Below, piece after piece: positions 19,018-27,656 of a stretch of DNA of 56,226 nucleotides (positions are counted from its first letter, which is position 1; each line of letters starts with the position of its first letter). The position numbers were made by a program, and so were the translations under genes. The DNA comes from Gammaproteobacteria bacterium. Lineage in GTDB: Bacteria; Pseudomonadota; Gammaproteobacteria; Pseudomonadales; Pseudohongiellaceae. The stretch spans positions 1 to 56,226 of the forward strand of contig BPDI01000017.1 in NCBI GenBank assembly GCA_019654215.1, in the 5' to 3' direction. A model generated the notes under the pieces. The model had not been told where the DNA came from and searched no databases. It saw only the letters and a program-made list of their open reading frames with translations.

Positions 19018-20232
19018 TTACCAGCTTGTTAATCCCATGGCCGCACGCACATAAGTAAGAGTTTCTTTGGCCCGGTTACGAGCGATTTCATTTCCCTCTG
19101 CGATAATCGAGCGCACCATATCAGGGTCTTTAATGTATTGCTCAGCCTCTTTCTGAATTGGTTCTAATTCCTCGATTACCGCATTGATCACTGGTTTTTT
19201 GCATTCCAAACAACCAATTCCAGCGTTTTTACAGCCTTCAATTACCCAACCCCTAGTTTTTTCATCAGAATAAGTCTGATGCAGCTGCCAGACCGGACAT
19301 TTTTCCGGGTTACCAGGGTCTTTAAGTCGAACTCTCGCAGGATCCGTTGGCATAGTGCTGATTTTCTTCTCAACTTCTTCCAGTGGTTCCCGCAAACTAA
19401 TTGTATTCTTGTAGGATTTAGACATTTTTTGACCATCTAAGCCCGGCATCTTCGAGGCAGGTGTTAGCAATGATTGTGGTTCCGCCAAAATCATCTTGCC
19501 TTCACCTTCGAGATAACCATAAAGGCGCTCCCGATCACCCAATGAAACATTCTGCTGCTCCGCTACCAGCGCTTTAGCTTTTCCCAATGATTCCTGATCA
19601 CCCTGTTCCTGAAATGCAGTCCTTAATTGAGAATAAAGCTTAGCGGCTTTCTTACCCATCTTTTTGATTGCAGCATTAGCATTTTCTTCAAATCCAGGTT
19701 CGCGACCGTAAATGTGGTTAAATCGACGTGCCACTTCCCGAGTGAGTTCGACATGAGCTACTTGGTCTTCACCAACCGGCACAAATCCGGCACGATAGAT
19801 CAAGATGTCCGCGGCTTGTAATAAGGGATAACCAAGAAACCCGTAGGTGCCGAGTTCTTTCTCTTGCAGTTTTTCTTGCTGGTCTTTGTAGCTAGGCACC
19901 CTTTCCAACCAGCCAAGTGGTGTGGTCATGGAGAGAAGCAGATGCAGTTCTGCGTGTTCAGGCACTTTCGACTGCACAAACAACGCTGCTGAGCCTGGAT
20001 TGACCCCCACTGCCAACCAGTCAATTACCATGTCGACGGTATTTTCTTCAAAAATAGTAGGTTCGCCGTAGTGAGTGGTTAATGCATGCCAATCAGCCAC
20101 GAAGAAAAAGCATTCGTATTTATACTGAAGCTTTACCCAGTTTTTTAGCACGCCGTGTAAATGCCCTAAATGCAGCGCACCAGTGGGTCTCATTCCTGAA
20201 ACTACCCGTTGTTGAGAATCTGCCGTCGACAA
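19018..20232 (-). CDS. trpS: Tryptophanyl-tRNA synthetase, Pseudomonas-type with insert
   Basis: Class I synthetase charging tRNA-Trp. 404 residues against about 334 in E. coli. HIGH-type 'HLGHLHG' at residues 21-27, 'GYPLLQAADILIYRA', 'GEDQVAHVELTREVARRFN' and 'KMSKS' near 270. Before KMSKS lies an added segment of about 60 residues (from about 'KKAAKLYSQL' to 'PASKMPGLDG') that is found in the longer TrpRS of Pseudomonadales. Near the C-terminus two CxxC-like Cys occur ('GIGCLECKKP'), unusual for TrpRS in general but seen in this long subclass. Intact; 16 bases separate its start from the yciO stop. Confidence 0.95.
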   Translation of the reverse strand: MSTADSQQRVVSGMRPTGALHLGHLHGVLKNWVKLQYKYECFFFVADWHALTTHYGEPTIFEENTVDMVIDWLAVGVNPGSAALFVQSKVPEHAELHLLLSMTTPLGWLERVPSYKDQQEKLQEKELGTYGFLGYPLLQAADILIYRAGFVPVGEDQVAHVELTREVARRFNHIYGREPGFEENANAAIKKMGKKAAKLYSQLRTAFQEQGDQESLGKAKALVAEQQNVSLGDRERLYGYLEGEGKMILAEPQSLLTPASKMPGLDGQKMSKSYKNTISLREPLEEVEKKISTMPTDPARVRLKDPGNPEKCPVWQLHQTYSDEKTRGWVIEGCKNAGIGCLECKKPVINAVIEELEPIQKEAEQYIKDPDMVRSIIAEGNEIARNRAKETLTYVRAAMGLTSW

Positions 20233-20248
20233 TTAAAACTCCTAAATC

Positions 20249-20870
20249 CTATTGAAAAGGATGTGGATCTCCCTTTCCAACTCGTTTTACCTCAGGTACA
20301 CCTTCAACCAAATCGACCATGGTAGTGGGTTCGAGGCCACATGCTCCCCCATCTATTATGAGATCGACCAAATTACCAATCTTTAAACGTATTTCGTAAG
20401 GATCGAATAGCTGCCCCTCTTCTCCGGGTAATATCAAACTGGTACTCATTATCGGCTCGCCGAGCATAGTCAGCAGTGATTGCGCTATTCGATTTTCAGG
20501 CACCCTCAATCCAATAGTCTTTCTCTTTGGGTGCATAAGTCTACGTGGAACTTCTGCAGTTGCCTTCAAAACAAAAGTATAAGGGCCCGGCGTATAAGCC
20601 TTGAGTATTCGGTAAACACTGTTATGTACCTTGGCGTAACTTGCCAGAGATGAAAGGTCACTGCATACCAAAGTGAAATTATGCCGTGAATCCCAAATTT
20701 ACGAATTCGCCTTATTCTCTCCAGGCTGATTTATCTCCAAAATGACAACCAAGGGCATATGTAGAATCCGTGGGGTATACAATTACCCCGCCATGGAGCA
20801 GAACATCTGCCGCCTGCTTTAGAACCCTGGATTCCGGATTATCCGGATGAACTTGGAGAAATTCGGCCAT
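20249..20870 (-). CDS. yciO: YciO-type threonylcarbamoyl-AMP synthase-like protein (frameshifted)
   Basis: Member of the Sua5/YrdC/YciO family. YrdC makes threonylcarbamoyl-AMP for tRNA t6A37; the YciO branch has weak or unclear activity. N-terminus in one frame: 'EFLQVHPDNPESRVLKQAA' and 'GGVIVYPTDSTYALGC'; C-terminal 140 residues in another: 'LASYAKVHNSVYRILKAYTPGP', 'RRLMHPKRKTIGLRVP'. 'MHPKRKTIG' and 'HPDNP' favour YciO over TsaC. Two shifts around 20660-20710 join the parts. ATG 20868-20870; conceptual length about 206, as in E. coli YciO. Close to trpS, probably one transcript. Confidence 0.85.
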
Positions 20871-20989
20871 TTACTAATACTGAGTTGAAACAAATGCTTG
20901 TTTTTGGAGATCTAAAAAAGAATGAGATTCTATTACAACCACTTGATAAAAGCAGACAGTAATAAGCAAATGGATTAAGATGACGCGGC

Positions 20990-21632
20990 TTGGAACTGAG
21001 CAAAAAGGAATCAAAGAAACAGTTTATCGACTACATTCCCCCTACTCGCTTTTTTTACGGTCTGGGCAATGGACGAGCGGGTTGTGTCTTTTGGGTGGAT
21101 TCGAGCGGACCGTTGGCGGAATATTCAGTGCCTCTGAAGTCTTACTCGTATTTGCAATTCTGGTTTATGGAACTTTATTTTTAGTACAAAGAAGTCTCGA
21201 TAAATTCCAATGGATTACGCTCGGCGGTGTTGTAGTATTTTGTACACTCACTATTGCTTTCCCAAAAGCGTTACCTTCCTCAAATGGAAGGCGCCGGTTG
21301 TAAACTGGATATTCGCCAGCATTTTTTTCGCTTCGCGTTTCATCAGCGAAAAGCCTGCTATAGAACACATGATGGGACATGCTGTCGATGCGCCAAAAGA
21401 ACTTTGGTATCGATTAAATAATTATTGGGTTTACTATTTTATTGCTTTGGGTGCAATAAATTTAGTTGTTGCTTTCACATTAAGTGAAGCAGCATGGATT
21501 CAATTTAAAGTCTTCGGCAATTTAGTGCTCACGTTTATTTTCGTATTTGCACAAATGCCTTTATTAATGAAATACATCGAAGTGGAAGAAGATGATAACT
21601 CATCGGACTCCGCATCCGAAGAGTCAGTTTAA
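20990..21632 (+). CDS. yciB: YciB / septation protein A family membrane protein (frameshifted)
   Basis: Inner-membrane protein (IspZ family) needed for normal envelope and septum behaviour in some bacteria; molecular role unclear. N-terminus 'KKQFIDYIP' matches the family; later blocks are in another frame: '[23 protein letters not shown]', '[32 protein letters not shown]' (segment-wise), and '[17 protein letters not shown]'. Acidic tail. About five membrane segments. Two or three indels occur between 21020 and 21270. The start is unclear: the best Shine-Dalgarno (AAAAAGGAA) precedes an AAG where family members have ATG; a TTG at 20990 is in frame. Followed by yciI, a usual partner. Confidence 0.85.
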
Positions 21633-21649
21633 GTTTTCGAGCTAGAAAT

Positions 21650-21934
21650 ATGTATTACGCAATCATGACTGAAGATGTAGATTACAGTTTAGAAAAACGA
21701 AAATCTGCCCCCCCGGCTCATTTAGATAGACTAAACCGACTTGCAGACCAGAAAAGATTATTAGCAGCTGGACCACATCCGGCAATCGATAGCACTGATC
21801 CAGGAGACGCTGGCTTTAGTGGCAGTTTAGTCATAGCCGAGTTTGATAGCCTGGAGCAGGCAGAAGCATGGGCTGACGCTGACCCTTATGTTGCCGCTGG
21901 TGTTTATAAAAAAGTGACAGTGAAACCGTTTTAA
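21650..21934 (+). CDS. yciI: YciI family protein
   Basis: 94-residue ferredoxin-like alpha-beta protein (YCII domain). Starts '[17 protein letters not shown]', has 'RPAHL'-equivalent 'PPAHLDRL' with the conserved His, then 'GPHPAI' and '[16 protein letters not shown]' where the conserved Asp lies. The His-Asp pair is thought to be a catalytic dyad, but no reaction is assigned in most family members. Intact; 17 bases after yciB, same operon. Confidence 0.9.
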   Translation: MYYAIMTEDVDYSLEKRKSAPPAHLDRLNRLADQKRLLAAGPHPAIDSTDPGDAGFSGSLVIAEFDSLEQAEAWADADPYVAAGVYKKVTVKPF

Positions 21935-21951
21935 AAAAGTATTGTAAAAAA

Positions 21952-22563
21952 TCAGTTTAATACTTCATGAGGTGCCGGTTTCAAATTTGGGAACTGTTCA
22001 TCCAATATTCGATTCCACTCCACAAGCTCATCAACTCGGCTGGCAAATACCGAAGCAGGATCCCCTTCGATAGTGATGGAATTGATTAGGTCTCTTCGAC
22101 GAAACTGATAGATCACTTGTTGGCCTTCAGTCACTCTTCCAAACACTGAATGCAATCCATCGAGATGCGGCGTAGCTAAATGGGTAATGAAAAACTGACT
22201 GCCATCGGTTCCAGGACCGGAATTTGCCATAGACAAAATTCCGGGTTGATTATGTTTTAATATTATTTCGCCACGGAATTGATAGCCGGGCCCCCCTGTT
22301 CCATTACCAAGGGGATCTCCGCCCTGTGCCATGAAATTTCTCTCAACACGATGAAAAGTTAGGCCATCATAAAATCCACGCATGACGAGATTTACAAAGT
22401 TGGCTACTGTTGTGGGGGGTGCGCGCTCATTTAGCTCCGCCCTAATTACACCTTTGGAAGTATCGATAATAGCCACCAAGCTTTGTGCTTGCGCTGAAAA
22501 ACTATGTATAGCTATTGCGAAAAAAAGTGAAAGCAGCGCTATGATTTTTTTAATCTGATTCAT
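21952..22563 (-). CDS. ppiA: Periplasmic cyclophilin-type peptidyl-prolyl isomerase
   Basis: 203 residues. A Lys-rich start and hydrophobic core form a Sec signal peptide, likely cut after 'SAQA' (residue 26). Cyclophilin core: '[18 protein letters not shown]', '[21 protein letters not shown]', '[14 protein letters not shown]'. The catalytic Arg (in 'FHRV') and Phe/Gln (in 'GSQFFI') are present. Speeds proline isomerisation of exported proteins. The C-terminal 40 residues go beyond the cyclophilin fold and are unrecognised. Convergent with yciI. Confidence 0.92.
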   Translation of the reverse strand: MNQIKKIIALLSLFFAIAIHSFSAQAQSLVAIIDTSKGVIRAELNERAPPTTVANFVNLVMRGFYDGLTFHRVERNFMAQGGDPLGNGTGGPGYQFRGEIILKHNQPGILSMANSGPGTDGSQFFITHLATPHLDGLHSVFGRVTEGQQVIYQFRRRDLINSITIEGDPASVFASRVDELVEWNRILDEQFPNLKPAPHEVLN

Positions 22564-22598
22564 TTTTCAAAAGTATTACTTCGATCATTTTTCTACAG

Positions 22599-23366
22599 CT
22601 AGAGATTATATTCCATTATCACAGGTGCATGGTCGGAAAAGTTCTCTCCTGTATAGATTTCGGCTGAGATTATTTTGTCCTTTAAGCCCGGGGTGACTAC
22701 GTGATAATCCAGGCGCCATCCAACATTGTTGGCCCTAGCCTGGCCTCTATTTGACCACCATGAATATTGATCTTCTTCGTGATTAACAACTCGGAATGCA
22801 TCGATGCAACCAACCTCATCATACAACTCATCTAGCCACTGTCTTTCTTCTGGTAGAAATCCAGAATTTTTCTGATTTGAACGCCAGTTCTTTAGATCAA
22901 TCTTCTTATGACAAATATTCCAATCTGCACAAATAATGAATTCTCTTCGTTTCTTTCTTAGAGATTTCATATGCCGCATATAGTCATCCATGAAATGAAA
23001 TTTTCTGCATTGCCGTTCTTCTCCTGCAGAACCCGACGGTAAATACAAAGATGCGATACTTAATCCAACGTAGTCTGCTTGAATATATCGACCTTCTGAA
23101 TCAGCAATCTCAAATCCCAATCCTCGAATAACTTTTTTTGGCTCTTGCTTACAATAGACTGCGGTACCAGCATAACCTTTCTTAACCGCATCAAAATAAT
23201 AACAGTGATACATCTCGGGATGAAATACCGGATCAGTCAACTGATGTTCCTGGGCTCTAGTTTCCTGCAAACAAACAACATCGCAATCGTGCGTTTGCAA
23301 CCAATCAAAGAATCCTTTTCGCGCTGCCGCTCTAATTCCATTACAATTTAAAGTCATTATTCGCAT
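22599..23366 (-). CDS. xthA: Exodeoxyribonuclease III (Xth/Crc family)
   Basis: 255-residue endonuclease/exonuclease/phosphatase-fold protein acting as AP endonuclease and 3'-5' exonuclease in base excision repair. 'MTLNCNGIRAAARKGFF', metal ligand Glu in 'CLQETRA', 'ADWNICHKKIDLKNWR' (Asp, Asn), 'WRLDY' and C-terminal 'SDHAPV' (Asp-His). In Pseudomonas the related Crc protein is a catabolite-repression partner of Hfq and lacks nuclease activity; here all catalytic residues I can place are kept, so a nuclease is favoured. Intact. The start region 'MRIMTLN' has no strong RBS. Confidence 0.85.
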   Translation of the reverse strand: MRIMTLNCNGIRAAARKGFFDWLQTHDCDVVCLQETRAQEHQLTDPVFHPEMYHCYYFDAVKKGYAGTAVYCKQEPKKVIRGLGFEIADSEGRYIQADYVGLSIASLYLPSGSAGEERQCRKFHFMDDYMRHMKSLRKKRREFIICADWNICHKKIDLKNWRSNQKNSGFLPEERQWLDELYDEVGCIDAFRVVNHEEDQYSWWSNRGQARANNVGWRLDYHVVTPGLKDKIISAEIYTGENFSDHAPVIMEYNL

Positions 23367-23450
23367 TTGCGGTTATCAATCCAGAAGAAAAACAAGCAAT
23401 TCTAGCGGCAGGAAAGCTTTTAAACTAGTGACATAATTATACTTACTACC

Positions 23451-24284
23451 TCAATTGAATAAGGATTCCACTGCTTTAATCAAAGGTTTCATTGAGTACT
23501 TCCCTTCTGGCATAACACTAACCTCAACATCATGGTCTTGTAACTCCTGTTGCATTATTGGGCCAATAGCTGCAACGTGAGTGCGTGCCAGACCTTCCAT
23601 GAGTTTGCTTTCTAGTCCATATTCTTTCGCTATGGAAAATAGTCTTTTCACTTGAGGCTTACTGGTGAAAGCCACGAGATCTACATTGTCTGCATGAAGA
23701 TGCTCAATCAAATCAATGACTTTTGCTGAGTCACTATGTTCTGCATATATATATGGAGCGATGCTTCTGACGTCACTTATTCCCCGGCTACGCAAATACT
23801 CGATAAGAGATAAATTAGGATCTGTGCCATACAACTGAACTGCGATATCTATGTTTTTAAGATTAAGTGACTCTAGAGTTGCAATTATTCCTTCAGTCGT
23901 AGGTTCCTTGCCGAGGTACTCAGCTTTTAGTCCGACTTCTTTTAAAGCTTTAACAGGTTTAGGGCCGCGGCAGATTTTCCGAACCGTGGAAAGTTTGCAT
24001 ATGAAATCATTTTTTAATTTGTTTCGTTCTGCCACAGCTACTAAGCGACGTAATCCTTCACCAGTAAGAATAATAAAATATCGAGGCGGATTATTAATGA
24101 ACGCTTTTAACCAGCAAACTATAGAATCCTGATTTGGTGAATCAAGGATAGTGATCATAGGTACTCGAAGCACCTTCGCCTGCCTCCTTTCGAACAAAGC
24201 AGCAAGCACATCAAGTTGCCGGCTTTCCGGCAACGCAACAGTTTTTCCTTTCAATGAAGAATCTATCGTCGATTTAATACTCAT
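23451..24284 (-). CDS. hemD: Uroporphyrinogen-III synthase family protein (HemD-like)
   Basis: 277 residues with the bilobed HEM4 fold, which closes hydroxymethylbilane into uroporphyrinogen III. Blocks: 'KTVALPESRQLDVLAALFERR' (first strand-helix), 'PRYFIILTGEGLRRLV', 'EPTTEGIIATLESL', 'VAFTSKPQVKRLFSIA' and 'VAAIGPIMQQEL'. HemD proteins are poorly conserved, and the pattern of 'TS..V..L' and 'AIGP.....L' is the main support. It is not next to hemC, the usual partner, so it may be a stand-alone hemD or a paralogue. Intact. Confidence 0.75.
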   Translation of the reverse strand: MSIKSTIDSSLKGKTVALPESRQLDVLAALFERRQAKVLRVPMITILDSPNQDSIVCWLKAFINNPPRYFIILTGEGLRRLVAVAERNKLKNDFICKLSTVRKICRGPKPVKALKEVGLKAEYLGKEPTTEGIIATLESLNLKNIDIAVQLYGTDPNLSLIEYLRSRGISDVRSIAPYIYAEHSDSAKVIDLIEHLHADNVDLVAFTSKPQVKRLFSIAKEYGLESKLMEGLARTHVAAIGPIMQQELQDHDVEVSVMPEGKYSMKPLIKAVESLFN

Positions 24285-24844
24285 TCTCCCATTGTAGCGA
24301 ATTGAATTAGAGGCGGATCCCGGTAAGTAGTATTAGCACTGCTAACATCAACCCTATACAAAGGCATAGGCGGGTAATTTACACAAAACACATTTAGTTT
24401 TTAATCTCATAGATGGCTCCCGATCACATACTCCCGATCCCATTTTTAAGAGCCGCCAACACTTCTTACCTCCAATTCAGGTGTAAGGCTAAATTTATAG
24501 TTTCCTTTTATTTTATTAATGCTACTTATAGTTACATTTATCTTGCAGTATATGTCTTAAAATTTACCGAAGTTAAATATTATCGAATAGAAACAGTGCT
24601 TTATATGATGCTAATGCGACGAATTGTTACAAGAAGTATTCTGAGGCAACCCTTCTATCTCATTGAAAAAGTGAAATAAAAGCTCAAATGATCAATTTTC
24701 AGTCAATTAATGTTACCTTTTACAAAAAAAGCGCTTTTATACCCATTTATGTTACTTTATAGCACATACTGTGTTACCATACGCTCCGTGTTGTGAAGAT
24801 CAATTCAATTCTCTAACCCTTCACATCATTAGAAGGAGATCATA
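24285..24844. other. Gene-poor upstream region of the small-peptide locus
   Basis: About 560 AT-rich bases between hemD and the candidate small peptide. An 88-codon open frame at 24413-24679 has no RBS and unlikely composition, so I do not call it. The last 135 bases hold three copies of TGTTAC (24711, 24750, 24772; spacings 39 and 22), a possible activator or repressor array. No tRNA or terminator seen. Confidence 0.4.
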
Positions 24845-24971
24845 ATGAGTAAAGCGATTAAGAAAGCTCCCCCCAATCGTAGAAGCGACATTGGTTAGCG
24901 TTGCCCTAGTAGCAGCCGCCCTAGCCGTTCCAGCAGCGATTGTTTATACCGCTATAAAAACCCAAACCTAG
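24845..24971 (+). CDS. Candidate small single-span membrane peptide (one frameshift)
   Basis: ATG preceded by a near-perfect Shine-Dalgarno (AGAAGGAGAT, 4-5 bases from the ATG). As written the frame gives 17 residues and stops. Dropping one C from the six-C run (24869-24874) opens about 41 residues: a basic, proline-containing head 'MSKAIKKAPP', a long hydrophobic helix 'LVSVALVAAALAVPAA', and a basic tail 'YTAIKTQT'. This has the build of a small membrane protein or a type I toxin-like peptide. I do not recognise a family. The strong RBS, a second tiny frame and a hairpin downstream suggest a real transcript. The one-base shift in a C-run is the same kind of error seen in nearby genes. Confidence 0.5.
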
Positions 24972-24982
24972 AAGGGGGCACT

Positions 24983-25015
24983 ATGAAAAATCCTTCAATT
25001 ATTAGTAGTAACTGA
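24983..25015 (+). CDS. Tiny open frame after the membrane peptide
   Basis: ATG with AGAAGGGGG 4-5 bases upstream, 10 codons ('MKNPSIISSN') then TGA. A one-base shift would extend it in another frame to 'EPSPSEKPLELVFLY' ending before 25070. It could be a second peptide, a translation-coupling leader or chance. It starts 12 bases past the preceding stop. Confidence 0.25.
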   Translation: MKNPSIISSN

Positions 25016-25017
25016 AC

Positions 25018-25047
25018 CCAGCCCAAGCGAAAAACCCCTTGAGCTGG
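25018..25047 (+). terminator. Stem-loop after the small-peptide frames
   Basis: Ten-base inverted repeat with one mismatch (25018-25027 with 25038-25047, ten-base A-rich loop). No immediate T-run follows, so termination is uncertain; it may stabilise the transcript. Confidence 0.35.
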
Positions 25048-25377
25048 TGTTCCTCTATTAAACTTTCAAAAATTTTTCCCTCCAAATCAGAAACCCTTTC
25101 CCCATACTTAATCTAGAATTAGTTCAAAAGGATTGGGGCATGAATATGCCCCAAATGGCCCTTTAAATTTTTAGGGTAAGCAAAACCTATTTCCGGGAAG
25201 CACATAATGGATTAGCCCAATTTTAATGCAAGTTAATCCTCACCTAATTATTCAGCCATGCCTGGGTCGTATGAGCGGCGACTAATCCGGCTACAAGTTT
25301 TGAAAACCGTACAAAGATAAATTCAAAATTAAAACGGAAACTCAAGAAATTCCAGACAGGCAAGATGTTAAAAAGAA
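25048..25377. other. Intergenic stretch downstream of the small-peptide locus
   Basis: 330 bases without a credible gene. It contains a perfect 7-bp hairpin with GAAT loop at 25135-25152 (GGGGCAT / ATGCCCC), facing the end of moaB, and otherwise AT-rich unique sequence. Confidence 0.35.
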
Positions 25378-25880
25378 TTAGTTGAGTTTTAATTTGTCGA
25401 CGAAGTTGCAGGGTTTATGCGCGCTATCAAGCTGTTCGGCAATTATTTTATGCCAGCCCGTGGCGCATGCTCCAGGCGAGCCCGGTAAGCAGAAAACGAT
25501 TGTGCCATTAGCCAACCCAGCGAAAACCCTGGATTGGATTGTCGAACAACCAATTTCTTCATAAGATAATTGGCGAAATAATTCCCAAAACCATCTATGT
25601 CAGTTTCAAACAAAGGCTGTATGGCTTCTTGTGTATTATCTCGTTTTGTAAATCCCGTTCCACCAGTTGTTAAAACTGCATGAACTTCCGGATCAGAAAT
25701 GTGAGTTGAAACCAAGGACCGGAGATCTTTAATCTCATCCTTGACTATGATTTTAGAGTGGAGCTTGTGACCCGCTTCCTGAAGAAACCCTATAAGTGCG
25801 CTACCTGACTTATCGGTTTCCTCAGTCCGAGTATCAGATACCGTTACTACCGCGATACTTAATGGGGTTTCGACACTCAT
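25378..25880 (-). CDS. moaB: Molybdenum cofactor biosynthesis protein B (frameshifted C-terminus)
   Basis: MoaB/MogA-fold protein. MogA-type enzymes adenylate molybdopterin; the role of MoaB in E. coli is unclear, though in some bacteria it does this job. 'IAVVTVSDTRTEETDKSG' (N-terminus), 'AVLTTGGTGFTKRDNTQEAI' and 'GFGNYF' are clear. The frame ends in 'HAPRAGIK', but a one-base shift near 25560 restores 'QSRVFAGLANGTIVFCLPGSPGAC' in parts and a tail 'KPCNFVDKLKLN' with stop at 25378-25380. Repaired length about 167 residues. Lies 21 bases downstream of moaA. Confidence 0.88.
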
Positions 25881-25901
25881 TGTACTTTATCCAACAACCC
25901 C

Positions 25902-26903
25902 TCACCCACCTGTCATATTCATCAAACGAACAGGTTGTTCGTGATCCGTATCATAGAAATAGTGACGTTCAGGCTTTATGTCCATAGAAGCCACTATGGC
26001 TTCTTTAAGATCGTCAAAACTGGCAGTTTCATCTCGTAGAATGGCGCGCAGATCTATGGAATGTTCATTACCAAGACAAAGCAAAAGTCGACCTTCAACA
26101 GTTACTCTTACCCGATTACATTCTTCACAAAAATTGTGAGTTACGGGGGAAATGAATCCTATACGATTGTCTTTTCCTACTACTTGAACATAGCGTGATG
26201 GTCCAGCAGTCTTGGCAGTACTGTTTAAGAGTTCATATTTTTCTTCGATAACGTTTCTTACCCAATCGTTGCTGCAGGTAGTATCTTCCCGATCATGATC
26301 TGAAGCCTCTCCCAATGGCATCTCTTCTATAAAAGCGATATCAATATTACGATTGAGCGCATACTCAGTCAGAGGGATGACTTCATCTTCGTTATAGCCA
26401 CGCATAATGACTGAGTTTAGGCGAATGCGATCAAAGCCTGCAGAACGGGCAGCATTAATTCCTTTCAGCACCTTTCCTAAGTTCCCGACCCTGGAAATTC
26501 TTTTAAAGCGTTCGGCATCCAAACTATCGATGCTAATATTAATTCGATTAACTCCAGCAGCTTTAAGTGCTGGTGCATATTTGTCTAACTGTGCGCCATT
26601 GGTTGTTAAATTTAGTTCTTCTAGTCCCGGCAATGCTCCCAACTTTTCAATAAGTGACATTACATCACTTCGAACCATTGGTTCACCGCCGGTCAATCGG
26701 ATTTTCTTAACTCCTAACTCGATAAAAGCCTTGGCAACCAAATAAAGTTCTTCTAAAGATAAAATCTGGGAACGCGGTAAAAACTTCATGTCTTCGGTCA
26801 TACAATAGACACAACGAAAGTCACAACGGTCCGTTACCGATAATCTAATGTAATCAACGGTGCGACCAAACTTATCTACGAGCTTATTTACTTGTTCTGA
26901 CAT
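25902..26903 (-). CDS. moaA: GTP 3',8-cyclase (radical SAM)
   Basis: First enzyme of molybdopterin synthesis: rearranges GTP to 3',8-cyclo-GTP. N-terminal radical-SAM cluster motif 'CDFRCVYC' (CxxxCxxC), 'RLTGGEPMVR', and a second [4Fe-4S] site in 'FCEECNRVR' with a later Cys in 'LLLCLG'. It ends in the conserved double Gly 'MNMTGG', needed by MoaA. The open frame begins 33 bases earlier at 26936, but I start at the ATG giving 'MSEQVNKLVDKFGR', because family members begin there. 333 residues, intact. Operon moaA-moaB; no moaC, moaD or moaE in the window. Confidence 0.95.
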   Translation of the reverse strand: MSEQVNKLVDKFGRTVDYIRLSVTDRCDFRCVYCMTEDMKFLPRSQILSLEELYLVAKAFIELGVKKIRLTGGEPMVRSDVMSLIEKLGALPGLEELNLTTNGAQLDKYAPALKAAGVNRINISIDSLDAERFKRISRVGNLGKVLKGINAARSAGFDRIRLNSVIMRGYNEDEVIPLTEYALNRNIDIAFIEEMPLGEASDHDREDTTCSNDWVRNVIEEKYELLNSTAKTAGPSRYVQVVGKDNRIGFISPVTHNFCEECNRVRVTVEGRLLLCLGNEHSIDLRAILRDETASFDDLKEAIVASMDIKPERHYFYDTDHEQPVRLMNMTGG

Positions 26904-27002
26904 TGGAATCTTCTCAAGAGCGCAACTATATATCACTTAGGCTAATCGATGCACTATCTATTCCTAATTATTCTCTCTAATTCATTGAAAAGCATTAACT
27001 TT

Positions 27003-27629
27003 TTAAGAGGCATTTACCGCAATTTGAACAGCCAGAAATATCAATATAGTCCCCATGCCTCGCTCAAACCATGCGCCAGCGCTTTGCAACCAAGCCCGCA
27101 CATTTTCATTGCCCAGAATTTTAGACAGCATGGCAAACCAAGCGAAGGTGGCGATTGCCAGATAGATACCGTAAATAATCTGCATAGATATTGGTGTATC
27201 CGGGCTAATAACTACGGTAAACAGCGCAAGAAAGAACAAGGTGGCTTTTGGATTAAGTCCATTAGTTAAAAAGCCCAAAACAAAAGCTTTCCTGGGTTCT
27301 ACGCTAATTTCTTCCCCATTAGTTTTCACAATGGTCGCTGGCTTTAAAGAATCCCTTATCGACTGTATTCCGAGATAAAGCAAATATGCTGCCGCGATAT
27401 ATTTCATGCCATTAAACAGTGCAGGCGATTGGGAAAGTAACAAGGCCACTCCAAGAATACAGTAGCCTACATGTAGAAGAATCCCGCTTCCCACCCCAAA
27501 ACTAGTCCATAAGCCAGCACGGGTACCAGATGCAACACATTGTCGTAACACAACTACGAAATCTGGGCCGGGGGAAGCCACTGCAAACAGATGCGCAATT
27601 GCGATAGTTAAAAATTCTGCCCAATACAT
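27003..27629 (-). CDS. LysE/RhtB-family amino-acid exporter
   Basis: 208-residue inner-membrane protein with about six helices. 'ASPGPDFVVVLRQCVASGTRAGLWTSFGVGSG' region is the LysE signature (cut here into parts); 'LGFLTNGLNPKATLFFLALF' is the second conserved block. Family members export lysine, threonine, homoserine or leucine; the substrate cannot be read from sequence. Intact, 27 bases after ccmI, possibly co-transcribed but not functionally tied. Confidence 0.88.
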   Translation of the reverse strand: MYWAEFLTIAIAHLFAVASPGPDFVVVLRQCVASGTRAGLWTSFGVGSGILLHVGYCILGVALLLSQSPALFNGMKYIAAAYLLYLGIQSIRDSLKPATIVKTNGEEISVEPRKAFVLGFLTNGLNPKATLFFLALFTVVISPDTPISMQIIYGIYLAIATFAWFAMLSKILGNENVRAWLQSAGAWFERGMGTILIFLAVQIAVNAS

Positions 27630-27656
27630 GTTTGGAATAGATTAATACTGACGAAA

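Noticed and set aside
20871..20970. Short plus-strand frame reading 'MLVFGDLKKNEILLQPLDKS' as an RNase AM (PHP) remnant
   Set aside because: Upstream part is antisense to yciO and the 22 residues show no PHP motif; too short to assign.
24413..24679. 88-codon plus-strand open frame
   Set aside because: No ribosome binding site, Tyr/Ile-rich unlikely composition, no motif; most likely chance in AT-rich intergenic DNA.
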